Source of the DNA: Symbiodinium natans
Lineage: Eukaryota > Sar > Dinophyceae > Suessiales > Symbiodiniaceae
NCBI GenBank assembly: GCA_905221605.1
Contig: CAJNDS010000613.1
Location: forward strand, 420,001-484,000
Length of the DNA stretch: 64,000 nt
Direction: 5' to 3'
Part shown: positions 20,201-34,169 of the stretch, piece after piece
How positions within the stretch are numbered: position 1 is the first letter of the stretch
How the letters are laid out: each line of letters opens with the position of its first letter
Program-made: the position numbers and the translations under genes
The notes under the pieces: model-generated
Told to the model about the DNA's origin: nothing
Seen by the model: the letters and a program-made list of their open reading frames with translations, nothing else
The model's database searches: none

Positions 20201-23200
20201 GGGTAGAGGGTTTAGGGTTTAGGGTTTATAGGGTTTAGGGTGTAGGGTGTAGGGTGTAGGGTGTAGGGTGTGTCCTTGTCCAGGGGCACCGCAAAGTCCG
20301 GCCCCTGAAGTTCCAGAGTCGGCCCAACGGGCCTGTGCGCACTCTTAGTCTAAACGGGTTTTAGGGTTTCGGGTTGAGGGTTTGCCCTAAACAAACCATC
20401 GCCAAACCCTAAACCCTAAACTCGGGCTTTTAGGATTTCAGGTCCAGGAGGGGTTTCGGGTTTAGGGTTTAGGGCTTTTCTGGTGTGGGGTTTAGAGGTT
20501 GGGGCTGGGACATGTAGAACAACCTCACTGCCGGAAACAAGCAACACATGAAGTCAAGAGTCAAGACGTCCCCATCAGCAAAGCAATTTTCTACTAAGCC
20601 AAGACACACCAATAAAAATACAAGGCTAAGCCTTCAGCCAAGACGCGACCGTTTAAAGGAGGCCGATAAACGAAGCCTTTGAAGGGAGGTCCCTGAACTT
20701 AAAGAGTGATAAGAGAGGCCCTTTACAGAGGCCCTTCGCGGAGCCTCCTTAAGCCCTTGTAAACCCTAGTAGCCCCCACGTATCCCCAGTAAACCTAATG
20801 AACCTTCATAACCTTAGTAACCCTGACCAGTATCAGGCCAAGACATAGGGAGCAACCGGGCGAGCAGCTTGCAACAACCCTAAACCCCAAAACCGAAAAC
20901 CTAAACCCTAAACCCTAAACCCTAAACCCACAACATACGAAGGGGGCCCTTGTGGGGGACTGCGCTTAACGGGGGGTGCCATGTTAAGGAAGGGTCTTGG
21001 GGAGCCTCGAAGGAGCTCTCGCTCTGGGTTTGGGCTTCAGGCCTTGGCGCGTGCACGACGGTTTTCGTCGCGCCCCGCACTTCGACCTGAGCACTGGCGC
21101 AGTCAAAGAGTGCGCCGGTCTGCGCTGAACTGCGGCAGCAAGGACCACCTCTGTCCCCCAAGATGTCAGGGAGCGGTTCGGGCTACAAGCGGCTCACTGA
21201 GATGCTCGCTCTGGGCTTGGGATCGATCGTGTCCTGAAGGCTTGCGCCGCTGCGACACCCCAAAGCCCAAAAGCCCACAAAACCCACAAAACCCAAACAC
21301 CGAAAACCCCAAAAAACCCAAAAAAAACAAAACTCAAAAGCCCAAAAACTCAAAAACCCACAATACAGGCCACGGCCTCAGCTTTCCCAAAAAAACAGCA
21401 GGGCGGTCCCGCAGCTGTTGAGGCGCAAACGACCTGCAGCCGCGCTTCTTCGTTGAGCTAGTTAGCACGAACTCGCATTGCAGGGCAGGGGCTTAGTGAG
21501 AGGATGAGCAACTTGGCTTTGAGGGGAATGCGGCTGCAGCGAACTGCACTCCTACCACCACCCAGATGACGTCCCGCATGGGCCTGGCTGCCACGGCAGC
21601 TGGCTGCACAAAGGGCGCATTAGCCTCACACGTGCACTGGCAGAAGCTGCAGTCCGCATTCCGTACCGGTCGACACAACCCAACCTTCATCGTTCTGCTC
21701 TTGTCAACTTCAAGCACTGTGATTACGAAAGGATGTTCATGTGGTCTGGATATTCAGTCTCTACGTGTATTATAACAGGGGACCATGCAGAGCACGAAGG
21801 ACCGCTGGCGGAAGTCAAAGCAGACGCATGCCCCAGACTCATCCGGGGTCGTGGCCATCTTTGTGCACAGGGTTTCCTTGCAGAGTCTCACGCATGATCA
21901 GAGACATGACCATAGCCGCAACCATCTCACTTCGAACCAGATTACCAAGACCATACAGCAGCAGCAAGACTGTCCTGGGCAGCAGCCATGGGAGCCTTTT
22001 GCGGGATGTAGCTCCTGCACCCCGCTATCGATGTCACCGGCCGCGCACCAAACTCATGAACAGCAGTCAACAGTAGTCATGCAAAAAAACAAAGGAAGTG
22101 CATGGACGGCCTGCCTGCAAGATGAGACAAAGGGCTTGTGCGCAATGGGCACACCCACCTGTCGTTGGGGAAGCTTGGCACTAGGTTGCAAGGGCCTGGT
22201 CCGCATCAACATCAGTTGTCGCATGGTGGGAGAGACACATGCACAAAATAACCGGCAAGTCCGCTCGCATATCTAGGCTCCCCGGCAGGGATAGGCCCCC
22301 ATTGCACGTTGGCCTGGCTCAAAGGATCTGTGCTTGCAAGACCCTACAAACCCTAGACCCTGAAGTCGCGACTGGCACCACAGAAACAGCCCGTGCCATG
22401 CGCCCCAACCCTGCGCTGGCCTCTACATGAACAGCTTTGGGGGTTTTGGGTTTAGGGTTTGGGGCTTCGGGTTGTATTGGGGGGAGGAGGGGTCCGTTTC
22501 GAAGGATCAGAGTCTTCTGGGTATATTAGCAGCAGCACCGCTTTCAGTTGGTCTAAACTTGCAAGGCTGACAGCATGAGGGGCCATCGGAGGCAGCGGCG
22601 CAGGGTGGTACATGTAGATCCTCAGTGGTTTCGGGTATTCAGCCTTTGGGTTTAGGCCTTGCACTATAGCACTGTCAGAGTCCGGAAACCGTCTGCTTCC
22701 ACCAAACCTCAAGCACACATCATCTTGGATCGCCCACGGGCCCCTGGGCACCTGGTACCCCACTACAACATGTTGTCCCTTCTAGGAGAAACATGAAAGG
22801 CTGTTGGGCGGATACCAGGTACTGGAGTCCATGATGGGGAATCAAAGGCGTCATCTGAGCCTGGCGCTGCATGGGCGGTAATGCCTGCATTGCTCGCACC
22901 TGCCCAAGACTCCAACCCCCCCTCGGTGTGATCACGAACACTCCAGAAACAAGACGACCAAAGGCTTCCAGTCCAGCTCTGACCCTGAGACCGACCCTGA
23001 GACCCGGATACGGAATCTGGAGTACAAATGGCTTGTAAGGAAGAGTCTCTGTCCGTAGTCTCACTGAGAGATCCTAGTCTCCATGTAGATTCATGTAGAT
23101 TCTGTGTGAAAAAAATCAGGCTGCACTTTAGGGTTTGGGGTTTATGGAAGAAGGCCCGGGGGGAAAGCTTCGAGGAGGCTCTGGCCTGACCCTTGAAGCC

Positions 23201-23819
23201 TTTCATTGTGCAGGGGCTTGAGGGTTTTAGGCTTTGGGGTCTGGGGTCTCAAAAACCGGACATTAACCCGGACACTGCACCAAAGACCAGATGGCCATGT
23301 GGCCGGTGCCAAGATGCCAGCCGTGTGAGCATGGCAAGCTTCAAGCCCCCAGACTCCGGACCCTGAATCCTCAACGACTATCTTCCGCAATCCATGTATG
23401 GGCCTTAAAGACTCGGGCTCAACCCGAACATCAAGCCCCAGGTCCAAAATCCCCTCAACCCAAACCCCCCAAACCCCTGGCCTGCACTGGCAGTGCTCGG
23501 CCAGGAGCCTGAAAGCCCACCTTTGCAAGGCAAGCATGCGTGGCATTGAAAAGCAGGGGCCACCCTGTCGTAAACCCTGAACCCTGAACCCGAAACCCTA
23601 TAAACCCTGAAGCAACAGAGCGACCGACCGGATGATGCTCTGTGAGGCAAGCATGCATGCGGCTTTCCTTGTGCTCCGGATACGGAAATCCTAAGACCAC
23701 CCAGGAAATCCTCAGAAAAGCAGAGGAAATCTCAGGAGATCCCTGCGGTTCCGGAGACGCCCTCTCAAAATCCCAGAAAGTCTTGGGGAATCCTGAAGAA
23801 AACCCAAGGACATCTCTCC

Positions 23820-23883
<64 letters not shown>

Positions 23884-24297
23884 CTCTCTTTCTGTACTTC
23901 TTTCTTTTCATACGTTTTCCTTTATTCTGAACTTTCATAGGCTCGCTATGTCTGTATTTCTTTCTTTTTTTACTTATGTCAGTTCTTTCTGTCTTCCGCT
24001 ATTTCTTTTTGGTTGTCATGCGTTCGCGCTGTCGCTCTGTCTGTGCGCGTTGCAGGGATCAAGCAAGTCCCCATGAGCCCCTCTCACAACAATAAATCGT
24101 GACATATGTGATAGATCAGGAACCAGGAGTGGGGGGGACCACCGATATAAACCTAAACCCTAAACCCCGAAACCCCGAAACCCCTAAACCCCTAAACCCC
24201 TAAACCCCTAAACCCCTAAACCCCTAAACCCCTAAACCCCTAAACCCCTAAACCCTAAACCCCTAAACCCCTAAACCCCTAAACCCCTAAACCCTCA
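14259..24297 (-). repeat. Tandem unit 2
   Basis: 10.04 kb, nearly identical to unit 3 and closely similar to unit 1. Differences are mostly intronic indels: about 80 bp missing near 18830, a shortened stretch near 18100, and different heptamer counts at 17064-17240 and 20060-20270. It carries one phosphatase gene copy. Confidence 0.92.
16366..21433 (-). CDS. Cdc25/Acr2-like rhodanese-fold phosphatase, copy 2 (spliced)
   Basis: Exons 5' to 3': 21405-21433, 21198-21233, 21051-21086, 19776-19802, 19355-19380, 19127-19178, 18959-19006, 18845-18886, 18549-18598, 18324-18340, 18138-18168, 17300-17354, 16366-16392. All coding lengths and phases equal those of copy 1. Differences from copy 1 are an Arg to Gln change plus a synonymous Leu change in the VPELVQKYRGE[R/Q]LV exon, and DTIDPKP instead of DTIDAKP in the second exon. 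The intron before the catalytic exon is about 80 bp shorter. The active-site loop and closing motif are intact, with no premature stop. It is head to tail with copies 1 and 3. No promoter can be recognised. Confidence 0.85.
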
Positions 24298-27200
24298 GCC
24301 ACCACAAGTCCACGAAAGCCCCGTGGTAGCCCACGCTCGCGTGCCCAAGGCCGCGGCACGAGGAGCCGTGGGCATGACGTAATGCGGAACCTCAGCGAAG
24401 ATGCAGGCTTTTATGGCTTAGGGTTGAGGGGTTCGGGTTTCCCCTCAACCCTAAATCCTGAACCCTAAACCCTCAAGGTTTTTCGGGTTGACCGATCTGG
24501 GCCGCGCACGTTGGTCTGCATCGCAGGGGGAGCTGCAAATCCGGGCCGCCTTCAAGCAGCTTGAAATGCGGATGAGGCTCACCTGCCAGTCTCGAGCCGA
24601 ATGTCCATCAGTCGGGGCTCCACGTCGATTATGGTGAATTCACGAGCCCTGTTTGAGGGCACCATCGGGACCATCGGTGACCATGAGCACCGTGCACTGT
24701 GCCTGTGGTTGACCTCGCCATGGCTGATAACCCCCAGAATCACTTTACGCTGATCCAAAAGACACACTACAAAGACTCCAAGTCCGCCCTGTATCTGCCC
24801 AGTACATATAATCGCACTATTGGCGCCTTATAATCGCCCTATAAGAGTCCGATGATGCCCCTAGTAATAGGCCTACAATACCCCTACGCCTACAGCATAA
24901 AGCTTGTGGCCACGACTCAAGCTTACAGCAACTGAAGCCCTTTCGTTGTTGGGTGTGGCGAAGCGTGTCGCTGAGAACGCGATACACGGGCGGAGGAGGG
25001 TACTTTGGACCTCCCCCTTGCCGAGGCAACTTCAAAGAGCCCGTGTGGTCTGGACCGTGGGCTGAGTGAGTCACGGCCTCCCTGAACCCCCTAAACCCCG
25101 AAAAGGCCCCTCTAAACCCTGTCAACCACCAAGACCCTCAGCCCAAATTTCTACAGCACGTAGGGCGCCGCGAGTTGGCCCAGAATCGTTCACGTCAAGT
25201 ACTTGAAGGTGTCATGGGTGCTTACAAGAAGGCTTCTAAGTACCCTTAAGAAGGCTATAGCCATAGTTGCCTTATAAGTCTAGGCATACTGTATATCCCT
25301 ACTTCTAAGTACCCATGAACCTTCAAGGATTCAAGTATGTCCTACGGAGAGGGGAGCTTTGCCCACGTTCGACGGCGCAATCTTTGGTAGCCTTGCCATA
25401 TTTGTTACAAGGGCACCCTTCTCGGGGTTTCGTACATGAAAAAGGGACCCTGGAATCCAACACAAGGGCAACAGGGCACTGCTCGGCTACCAAGACGCAT
25501 TGAAAGCAATGAAGTGAAGCGATTGAAAACCTTTGCAACAGCGACTTTTCTTCCCTTGGGCCTACCTCGGCAACTACAGCGCCTTCCTCCGCATGTGCAG
25601 CATGTAGCCTTTTCGCACCGGGTAAGTCGCTGGAGTCTGCAAAGGAAACTCACACGCAGGTCCAGACACCCGGAGACTGCCTGCCGGGCGTGTTTTTTTC
25701 ACAAGAGCACTGCTACTTGGAGGTTCACGGGTGCTTCTAAGTAGGTGTGTAAGTAGGGTAACTAAGGTTTGCTACCTTATTTAGGGTACCTTTAACCCTA
25801 GTTCTTAGTGCCCATGAACCTGCAGGTAAGCTGACAAGCGTTCTGGATCCTAAGCCCATGCAGCATTCTCGTACTTTCCTAGCGGTCCTAGCGCTTCCGG
25901 GATGCAAAACCCTGCCATCCTGATCGTCAGCCCGCCTCCAGTGAAGATATGCCCCTGTGGCAGAGGTCCGAATGGGTCGGCGCCGCCTCCGGAACTCTCG
26001 TCCAAGCACAGTGGAAGAGTGGAAGAGCGGAAGAGTCTGATCCATTGATGTGTAGAACAGGCGTGTCCCTTGAAAGCGCGTCATCCGATCGAGGAGAAGA
26101 CGGCAACCGAGACAGACATGTGACATGAGGACGGACATGTCTAGGCTCCTATGCAGGCGAGAGGGGATGTCAACCTAGTCTCACTCCGTCGCCGCCATCG
26201 TTTTCGCATGACTGCGGCGGGCCTTCGAACGCACGAAACCCTGAACCCTAAACCCGTCAACTCCTAAACCTCATCCCTCGGTGCCTCTCGAGGGCTTCAT
26301 GCTCCAGCACCTCCCGAAAAAACAGGTAGCTGCATCTCTACCCTCCGAGGACCCCAAGAGCCCCCGAGCCCCGGGGCCATCGCCTGCCATGCGCCTGCCC
26401 ACGGACAGGGCGTGCCGGTTGGCCGCGGCCTGGTGCCCAACATGACTCTGACAGGCCGTTTGGGGTGCGGAGTGTGGAGTCTGCATCTCAAGGCTCCAAC
26501 CTTGTGGTTCCTTCTTAGCGAGTTGACAACCCTAAACCCTGAAAACCCTAAACGGTGAACCCTAGACCGACCCTAAAACCCTGGACAGCTTTCGATAAAG
26601 GCTAGCAGGACAGCCGCCGGCGCTCACGGGCGTCAAAGTGTCGAGCCTGAATCTGAGATTCCGGATGTGATTGCACGACCTCCAGTCGCGCGGGTTTAGG
26701 GGTTTAGGGTTTAGGGTCTAGGGTTTAGGGTGTAGGGTTTAGGGATCAGGGTTCAGGGGGGGTTTAGGGCTTATTTGGTGAGCGAATCTTGGCACAGGAT
26801 CCTATTGGTCATGCCTTGTTCCATCTTAGGTCTTGGGGTATGGTACCCGCATCTGGATCGGAGCCCTTCTGGAGAAGGGAGCTCAGCAAGTTTTTGGTAG
26901 CCCAGTAACCATGCTCCTGTTCCAAGGGAACCTGGAACCCAAAAAAGGGGCAAAAGGGCCCCGCTGAGGCCAAGAACGAAGAAGGGCACCTGGTGGCAAC
27001 ATGTACCAACACTAGCTAGCCAGCACGTGGAATCGCGATCCTCACATCCATGGCCCAATGGTTTAGGGTTTAGGTTTAGGGTTTAGGGTTTAGGGTTTAG
27101 GGTTTAGGGTTTAGGGTTTAGGGTTTAGGGTTGAGGGTTGAGGGTTGAGGGTTTAGGGTTTAGGGTTTAGGGTTTGGGGTTTAAGGCCTGGAAAGCCATT

Positions 27201-30200
27201 CGGGTTTGAGGCCCTAAACCCGAAACCTAAACCCTAAATCCTAAACCCTAAACCCTAAACCGTTTCAGGTGTACGGTTTAGCTAACATCACGACCCGGGT
27301 GCCCCCACGGGCAGCTTCTGCTGCTGCCAGCCCCGGAAGCCGCGGTCCAGAACTCCAACGCGCCTTTCCACCGGCAACCACTCTTTAGGTTCAGGCTGTA
27401 GGTTTTGCGGTTTAAGCTTTCTGGGCTTAGGGTTGATAGAAACTGTCTTGGGTTTGGGCCCCTATAGCGTTTTGATCGAAACGTTTTGACCCGGGCCCTC
27501 TTTTCAGGCCGGAACCTTTTGCGGAGGGGCCTTTTGCAGCCTCCCGCGGCCTTTCGCCTCTTGGGGCCTTTTGTGGCCTCCCATTCATTTTGCAACCTGT
27601 GAAATTCACCAATGATATCACAAATAAATTATCTCTAATTGTCTCTTGAGGGTTTAGGGTTTAGGGTTTAGGGTTTAGGGTTCAGGGCTTAGGGTTTAGG
27701 GTTTAGGGTTCTGGTCCGGTATGTAGAACACATGTATGATCAATCGTGCTCGTAATACTTAGCAGCGAAATAAGTACATGCATTTGGGGGGAGGGGGTCT
27801 CTTAAAATATGGGCCCCTTTTGGGGCTTCCTTCCAGCAGATTTCGACGCCTACGGGCCCATGTGTAGGATTGCGTTGAAAAATGCTTCTTGTGCAGGTCA
27901 AGGGTTGAGAGTCTGAGTACCCTTGGGTGTTTCGGGGAGGGTTGCGCTGACTTCCTTTTTGTGCAGTCGGACCTACGCTAGCCAGGGCCCCTGTGATTTT
28001 AGCCTCTCCTCCTTCCGGCTTCTTCAGACGTGGCGAGAAAAGAGCTCCGGATGAAGCTGCCTTCAACATCTTAGCTGCGAAGTCACGCGCAAGTCGTCCT
28101 TGCTGCCGAAGTCCACTTACAGGCCGCCCTAAGCCCTAACCCTAAATCCTAAACCCGAAACCTAACTCTCAAACCTAAACCCTAAACCCTACACCCAACA
28201 CATCAGAATATGTCGCACCTAAGGCCCACGCTGATTGGGGTCGGCCTGCTTTCGGTACCAGTTGGCACACCTCGAGGGATTCGCGGGGTGGGTGGCAAGG
28301 TGGGTCAACCTTAAGCTCAGGTGTTTAGGGTTTTAGGGTTGAATGTTGAGGGGTTGAGGGGGTTGAGGGGTTTAAGGGGTTGAGGGGGTTCAGGGGTTCA
28401 GGCGTTTAGTGTTTAGGGATTTTGGGGGTTGAGGGTTCAGGGTTGCGCCAGCCGCAAGGTAGAAAACAAACCTTCGGCTTGGCGCCCGGCTGAGGTCCAC
28501 GATGAAGGGAAAATTGGCAGTGGAAGATCTCGGAACATGCCGCGCTTGAAGCTTCATGGGGACTTATAAGTGTAGCAGCGTAGCATTACAAGCAGGATGA
28601 CAAGCACCCCAAATAAGGTTATAAGCTTCAACCATAGTTACCCTGCTTTGTGCCCTACTTATGCGTACCCACGAACCTCCAAGTAGCAATCGGAGCACAC
28701 GCTGCGACTTCGGTCACGTCAGTTGCTGCGGCACTCACTCCACGGCGTGTACACAGGTGCTTGGGCTCCGGGCCACCAGCTGCTCTCCGCGGTACTTCTG
28801 AACGAGCTCGGGCACCTGGAGGCAAAGAAGCCCCCGCGCGCCGCCTCGACATCCCAAAAGATCTTCCAAAAACCCGAGGCTGCCCGGCCCGCTTGAAGAG
28901 GGGGTTCTGGAAGCTCGTCGGCTCGTGGAGCGCGCCCTGCATGGGGATTCTGCCACAGAAACCCCAGTCGTCACCTCTAAGCAAGGCTCTCTAAGCCGCA
29001 GGTCTCTACACAAACACCCAAAAAGTCATCCGCCACTGGCCTCGATGAAGCCGCAGCTGCGGTCCGCATCACGGACATCCAGAAGAACGCACCTGAGTTC
29101 TCTTCAAATCATTCCCACCTAGAGGGCCATGGAAAACCCAAAAAACAAGGTGCCTTCGAGACGTCAACTCAAGCAGCAAGCAGAGAGACTACAAGGGGAG
29201 CGAACCTCTGAACACTAAGGGAAATACAGCGCGCCCTGGCCGACTCCAGCTGGAGGCTGCGCTCACCCTGAGTGGCACACTTCTCCTGCTTCAGCAGCTG
29301 GAAGACCTGGCAGAAAAGGCCGCGCAATGGGACCACCAGGTTCCGGAATGAGGAAACAATGGGATTATCAGGGTGGACCAACCTGGTAGCCCGAACCAGG
29401 GGAGTCTCCTTTGTCCCTAAAGGGCAGATGTCATCACAAGGGGACCCCTCTGCTTTTACAGGTTCAAGCCCCAGTGATTGCGCAGACTCTGTGCTGCAAT
29501 TCAGCTCTCATGGTCCAGCCAACTGCCCGCCGATGTTGCTACAGCAACACCTTGGCAGCTTCAAGTCGGGGGCAAAAACAAAAACATGCCCAAACCCTAA
29601 TCCCTGAACCCTAAACCCTAAACCCGAAACCCTAAACTCCCTCAAACCCTGAACCCTATAGACCCTATAAAGCCCTAAACCCTAAACCCTAAACCCTAAA
29701 CCCTGCGCCTCCTCCGGCTCCAGCCTCTCCACCCCCTGGCACTCTCCGTGGTGAACATCAACTTCCACTATGACATGACTCAGCGTTAAACATGCGTTAA
29801 CACCTGGCCAACGCAGGCCGAATCATTCTTTGACGAATTCTGGCGTATATGAGGGTCACATTTTGGGAGATAGAGCAGCTGACATCGTCCGACCCCCAAG
29901 CCTCGGAGGAGCAAATCCACCCAAAAGTTGGGATCAGGAATACAATAGACTTCTGCAATCCCTCTGAAGGTATAAGGACCCTAAACCCTGAACTAGGGTT
30001 TACGGTTTAAGGCTTAAGGTTTAGGGTTGAGGGTTGAGGGTTTGAGGGTTGAGGGTTGAGGGTTTGAGGGTTGAGGGTTTAGGGTTGAGGGTTTAGGGTT
30101 TAGGGTTTAAGGTTTAGGGTTTATAGGGTTTAGGGTAGAGGGTTTAGGGTTTAGGGTTTATAGGGTTTAGGGTGTAGGGTGTAGGGTGTAGGGTGTAGGG

Positions 30201-33200
30201 TGTGTCCTTGTCCAGGGGCACCGCAAAGTCCGGCCCCTGAAGTTCCAGAGTCGGCCCAACGGGCCTGTGCGCACTCTTAGTCTAAACGGGTTTTAGGGTT
30301 TCGGGTTGAGGGTTTGCCCTAAACAAACCATCGCCAAACCCTAAACCCTAAACTCGGGCTTTTAGGATTTCAGGTCCAGGAGGGGTTTCAGGTTTAGGGT
30401 TTAGGGCTTTTCTGGTGTGGGGTTTAGAGGTTGGGGCTGGGACATGTAGAACAACCTCACTGCCGGAAACAAGCAACACATGAAGTCAAGAGTCAAGACG
30501 TCCCCATCAGCAAAGCAATTTTCTACTAAGCCAAGACACACCAATAAATAAACAAGGCTAAGCCTTCAGCCAAGACGCGACCGTTTAAAGGAGGCCGATA
30601 AACGAAGCCTTTGAAGGGAGGTCCCTGAACTTAAAGAGTGATAAGAGAGGCCCTTTACAGAGGCCCTTCGCGGAGCCTCCTTCAGCCCTTGTAAACCCTA
30701 GTAGCCCCCACGTATCCCCAGTAAACCTAATGAACCTTCATAACCTTAGTAACCCTGACCAGTATCAGGCCAAGATGACATAGGGAGCAACCTGGCGTGA
30801 GCAGCTTGCAACAACCCTAAACCCCAAAACCGAAAACCTAAACCCTAAACCCTAAACCCTAAACCCACAACATACGAAGGGGGCCCTTGTGGGGGACTGC
30901 GCTTAACGGGGGGTGCCATGTTAAGGAAGGGTCTTGGGGAGCCTCGAAGGAGCTCTCGCTCTGGGTTTGGGCTTCAGGCCTTGGCGCGTGCACGACGGTT
31001 TTCGTCGCGCCCCGCACTTCGACCTGAGCACTGGCGCAGTCAAAGAGTGCGCCGGTCTGCGCTGAACTGCGGCAGCAAGGACCACCTCTGTCCCCCAAGA
31101 TGTCAGGGAGCGGTTCGGGCTACAAGCGGCTCACTGAGATGCTCGCTCTGGGCTTGGGATCGATCGTGTCCTGAAGGCTTGCGCCGCTGCGACACCCCAA
31201 AACCCAAAACCCAAAAACACACAAAACCCAAACACCGAAAACCCCAAAAACCCAAAAACTCAAAAGCCCAAAAACTCAACAACCCACAATACAGGCCACG
31301 GCCTCAGCTTTCCAAAAAAAAACAGGGCGGTCCCGCAGCTGTTGAGGCGCAAACGACCTGCAGCCGCGCTTCTTCGTTGAGCTAACGCACGAACTCGCAT
31401 TGCAGGGCAGGGGCTTAGTGAGAGGATGAGCAACTTGGCTTTGAGGGGAATGCGGCTGCAGCGAACCGGACGCCGCCCTGCACTCCTACCACCACCCAGA
31501 TGACATCCCGCATGGGCCTGGCTGCCACGGCAGCTGGCTGCACAAAGGGCGCATTAGCCTCACACGTGCACTGGCAGAAGGTGCAGTCCGCATTCCGTAC
31601 CGGTCGACACAACCCAACCTTCATCGTTCTGCTCTTGTCAACTTCAAGCACTGTGATTACGAAAGGATGTTCATGTGGTCTGGATATTCAGTCTCTACGT
31701 GTATTATAACAGGGGACCATGCAGAGCACGAAGGACCGCTGGCGGAAGTCAAAGCAGACGCATGCCCCAGACTCATCCGGGGTCGTGGCCATCTTTGTGC
31801 ACAGGGCTTCCTTGCAGAGTCTCACGCATGATCAGAGACATGACCATAGCCGCAACCATCTCACTTCGAACCAGATTACCAAGACCATACAGCAGCAGCA
31901 AGACTGTCCTGGGCAGCAGCCATGGGAGCCTTTTGCGGGATGTAGCTCCTGCATCCCGCTATCGATGTCACCGGCCGCGCACCAAACTCATGAACAGCAG
32001 TCAACAGTAGTCATGCAAAAAAACAAAGGAAGTGCATGGACGGCCTGCCTGCAAGATGAGACAAAGGGCTTGTGCGCAATGGGCACACCCACCTGTCGTT
32101 GGGGAAGCTTGGCACTAGGTTGCAAGGGCCTGGTCCGCATCAACATCAGTTGTCGCATGGTGGGAGAGACACATGCACAAAATAACCGGCAAGTCCGCTC
32201 GCATATCTAGGCTCCCCGGCAGGGATAGGCCCCCATTGCACGTTGGCCTGGCTCAAAGGATCTGTGCTTGCAAGACCCTACAAACCCTAGACCCTGAAGT
32301 CGCGACTGGCACCACAGAAACAGCCCGTGCCATGCGCCCCAACCCTGCGCTGGCCTCTACATGAACAGCTTTGGGGGTTTTGGGTTTAGGGTTTGGGGCT
32401 TCGGGTTGTATTGGGGGGAGGAGGGGTCCGTTTCGAAGGATCAGAGTCTTCTGGGTATATTCGCAGCAGCACCGCTTTCAGTTGGTCTAAACTTGCAAGG
32501 CTGACAGCATGAGGGGCCATCGGAGGCAGCGGCGCAGGGTGGTACATGTAGATCCTCAGCGGTTTCGGGTATTCAGCCTTTGGGTTTAGGCCTTGCACTA
32601 TAGCACTGTCAGAGTCCGGAAACCGTCTGCTTCCACCAAACCTCAAGCACACATCATCTTGGATCGCCCACGGGCCCCTGGGCACCTGGTACCCCACTAC
32701 AACATGTTGTCCCTTCTAGGAGAAACATGAAAGGCTGTTGGGCGGATACCAGGTACTGGAGTCCATGATGGGGAATCAAAGGCGTCATCTGAGCCTGGCG
32801 CTGCATGGGCGGTAATGCCTGCATTGCTCGCACCTGCCCAAGACTCCAACCCCCCCTCGGTGTACAAGACGACCAAAGGCTTCCAGTCCAGCTCTGACCC
32901 TGAGACCGACCCTGAGACCCGGATACGGAATCTGGAGTACAAATGGCTTGTAAGGAAGAGTCTCTGTCCGTAGTCTCACTGAGAGATCCTAGTCTCCATG
33001 TAGATTCATGTAGATTCTGTGTGAAAAAAATCAGGCTGCACTTTAGGGTTTGGGGTTTATGGAAGAAGGCCCGGGGGGAAAGCTTCGAGGAGGCTCTGGC
33101 CTGACCCTTGAAGCCTTTCATTGTGCAGGGGCTTGAGGGTTTTAGGCTTTGGGGTCTGGGGTCTCAAAAACCGGACATTAACCCGGACACTGCACCAAAG

Positions 33201-33734
33201 ACCAGATGGCCATGTGGCCGGTGCCAAGATGCCAGCCGTGTGAGCATGGCAAGCTTCAAGCCCCCAGACTCCGGACCCTGAATCCTCAACGACTATCTTC
33301 CGCAATCCATGTATGGGCCTTAAAGACTCGGGCTCAACCCGAACATCAAGCCCCAGGTCCAAAATCCCCTCAACCCAAACCCCCCAAACCCCTGGCCTGC
33401 ACTGGCAGTGCTCGGCCAGGAGCCTGAAAGCCCACCTTTGCAAGGCAAGCATGCGTGGCATTGAAAAGCAGGGGCCACCCTGTCGTAAACCCTGAACCCT
33501 GAACCCGAAACCCTATAAACCCTGAAGCAACAGAGCGACCGACCGGATGATGCTCTGTGAGGCAAGCATGCATGCGGCTTTCCTTGTGCTCCGGATACGG
33601 AAATCCTAAGACCACCCAGGAAATCCTCAGAAAAGCAGAGGAAATCTCAGGAGATCCCTGCGGTTCCGGAGACACCCTCTCAAAATCCCAGAAAGTCTTG
33701 GGGAATCCTGAAGAAAACCCAAGGACATCTCTCC

Positions 33735-33772
<38 letters not shown>

Positions 33773-34169
33773 CTCTCTTTCTGTACTTCTTTCTTTTCAT
33801 ACGTTTTCCTTTATTCTGAACTTTCATAGGCTCGCTATGTCTGTATTTCTTTCTTTTTTTACTTATGTCAGTTCTTTCTGTCTTCCGCTATTTCTTTTTG
33901 GTTGTCATGCGTTCGCGCTGTCGCTCTGTCTGTGCGCGTTGCAGGGATCAAGCAAGTCCCCATGAGCTCCTCTCACAACAATAAATCGTGACATATGTGA
34001 TAGATCAGGAACCAGGAGTGGGGGGACCACCGATATAAACCTAAACCCTAAACCCCGAAACCCCTAAACCCCTAAACCCCTAAACCCCTAAACCCCTAAA
34101 CCCCTAAACCCCTAAACCCCTAAACCCCTAAACCCTAAACCCCTAAACCCCTAAACCCCTAAACCCTCA
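24298..34169 (-). repeat. Tandem unit 3
   Basis: 9.87 kb, the closest relative of unit 2, sharing its ~80 bp intronic deletion (near 28760). It has further small deletions, for example 18 bp near 28963 and a shortened heptamer block near 27660. It carries one phosphatase gene copy. Confidence 0.92.
26403..31357 (-). CDS. Cdc25/Acr2-like rhodanese-fold phosphatase, copy 3 (spliced)
   Basis: Exons 5' to 3': 31329-31357, 31135-31170, 30988-31023, 29709-29735, 29281-29306, 29041-29092, 28889-28936, 28774-28815, 28479-28528, 28254-28270, 28068-28098, 27309-27363, 26403-26429. Frame and phases are intact. Relative to copy 2 the visible coding change is Lys to Glu in the LLKQ[K/E]K exon. Intronic deletions include 18 bp between the DVRD exon and the next. 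The catalytic exons (28479-28528 and 27309-27363) match copies 1 and 2. Confidence 0.85.
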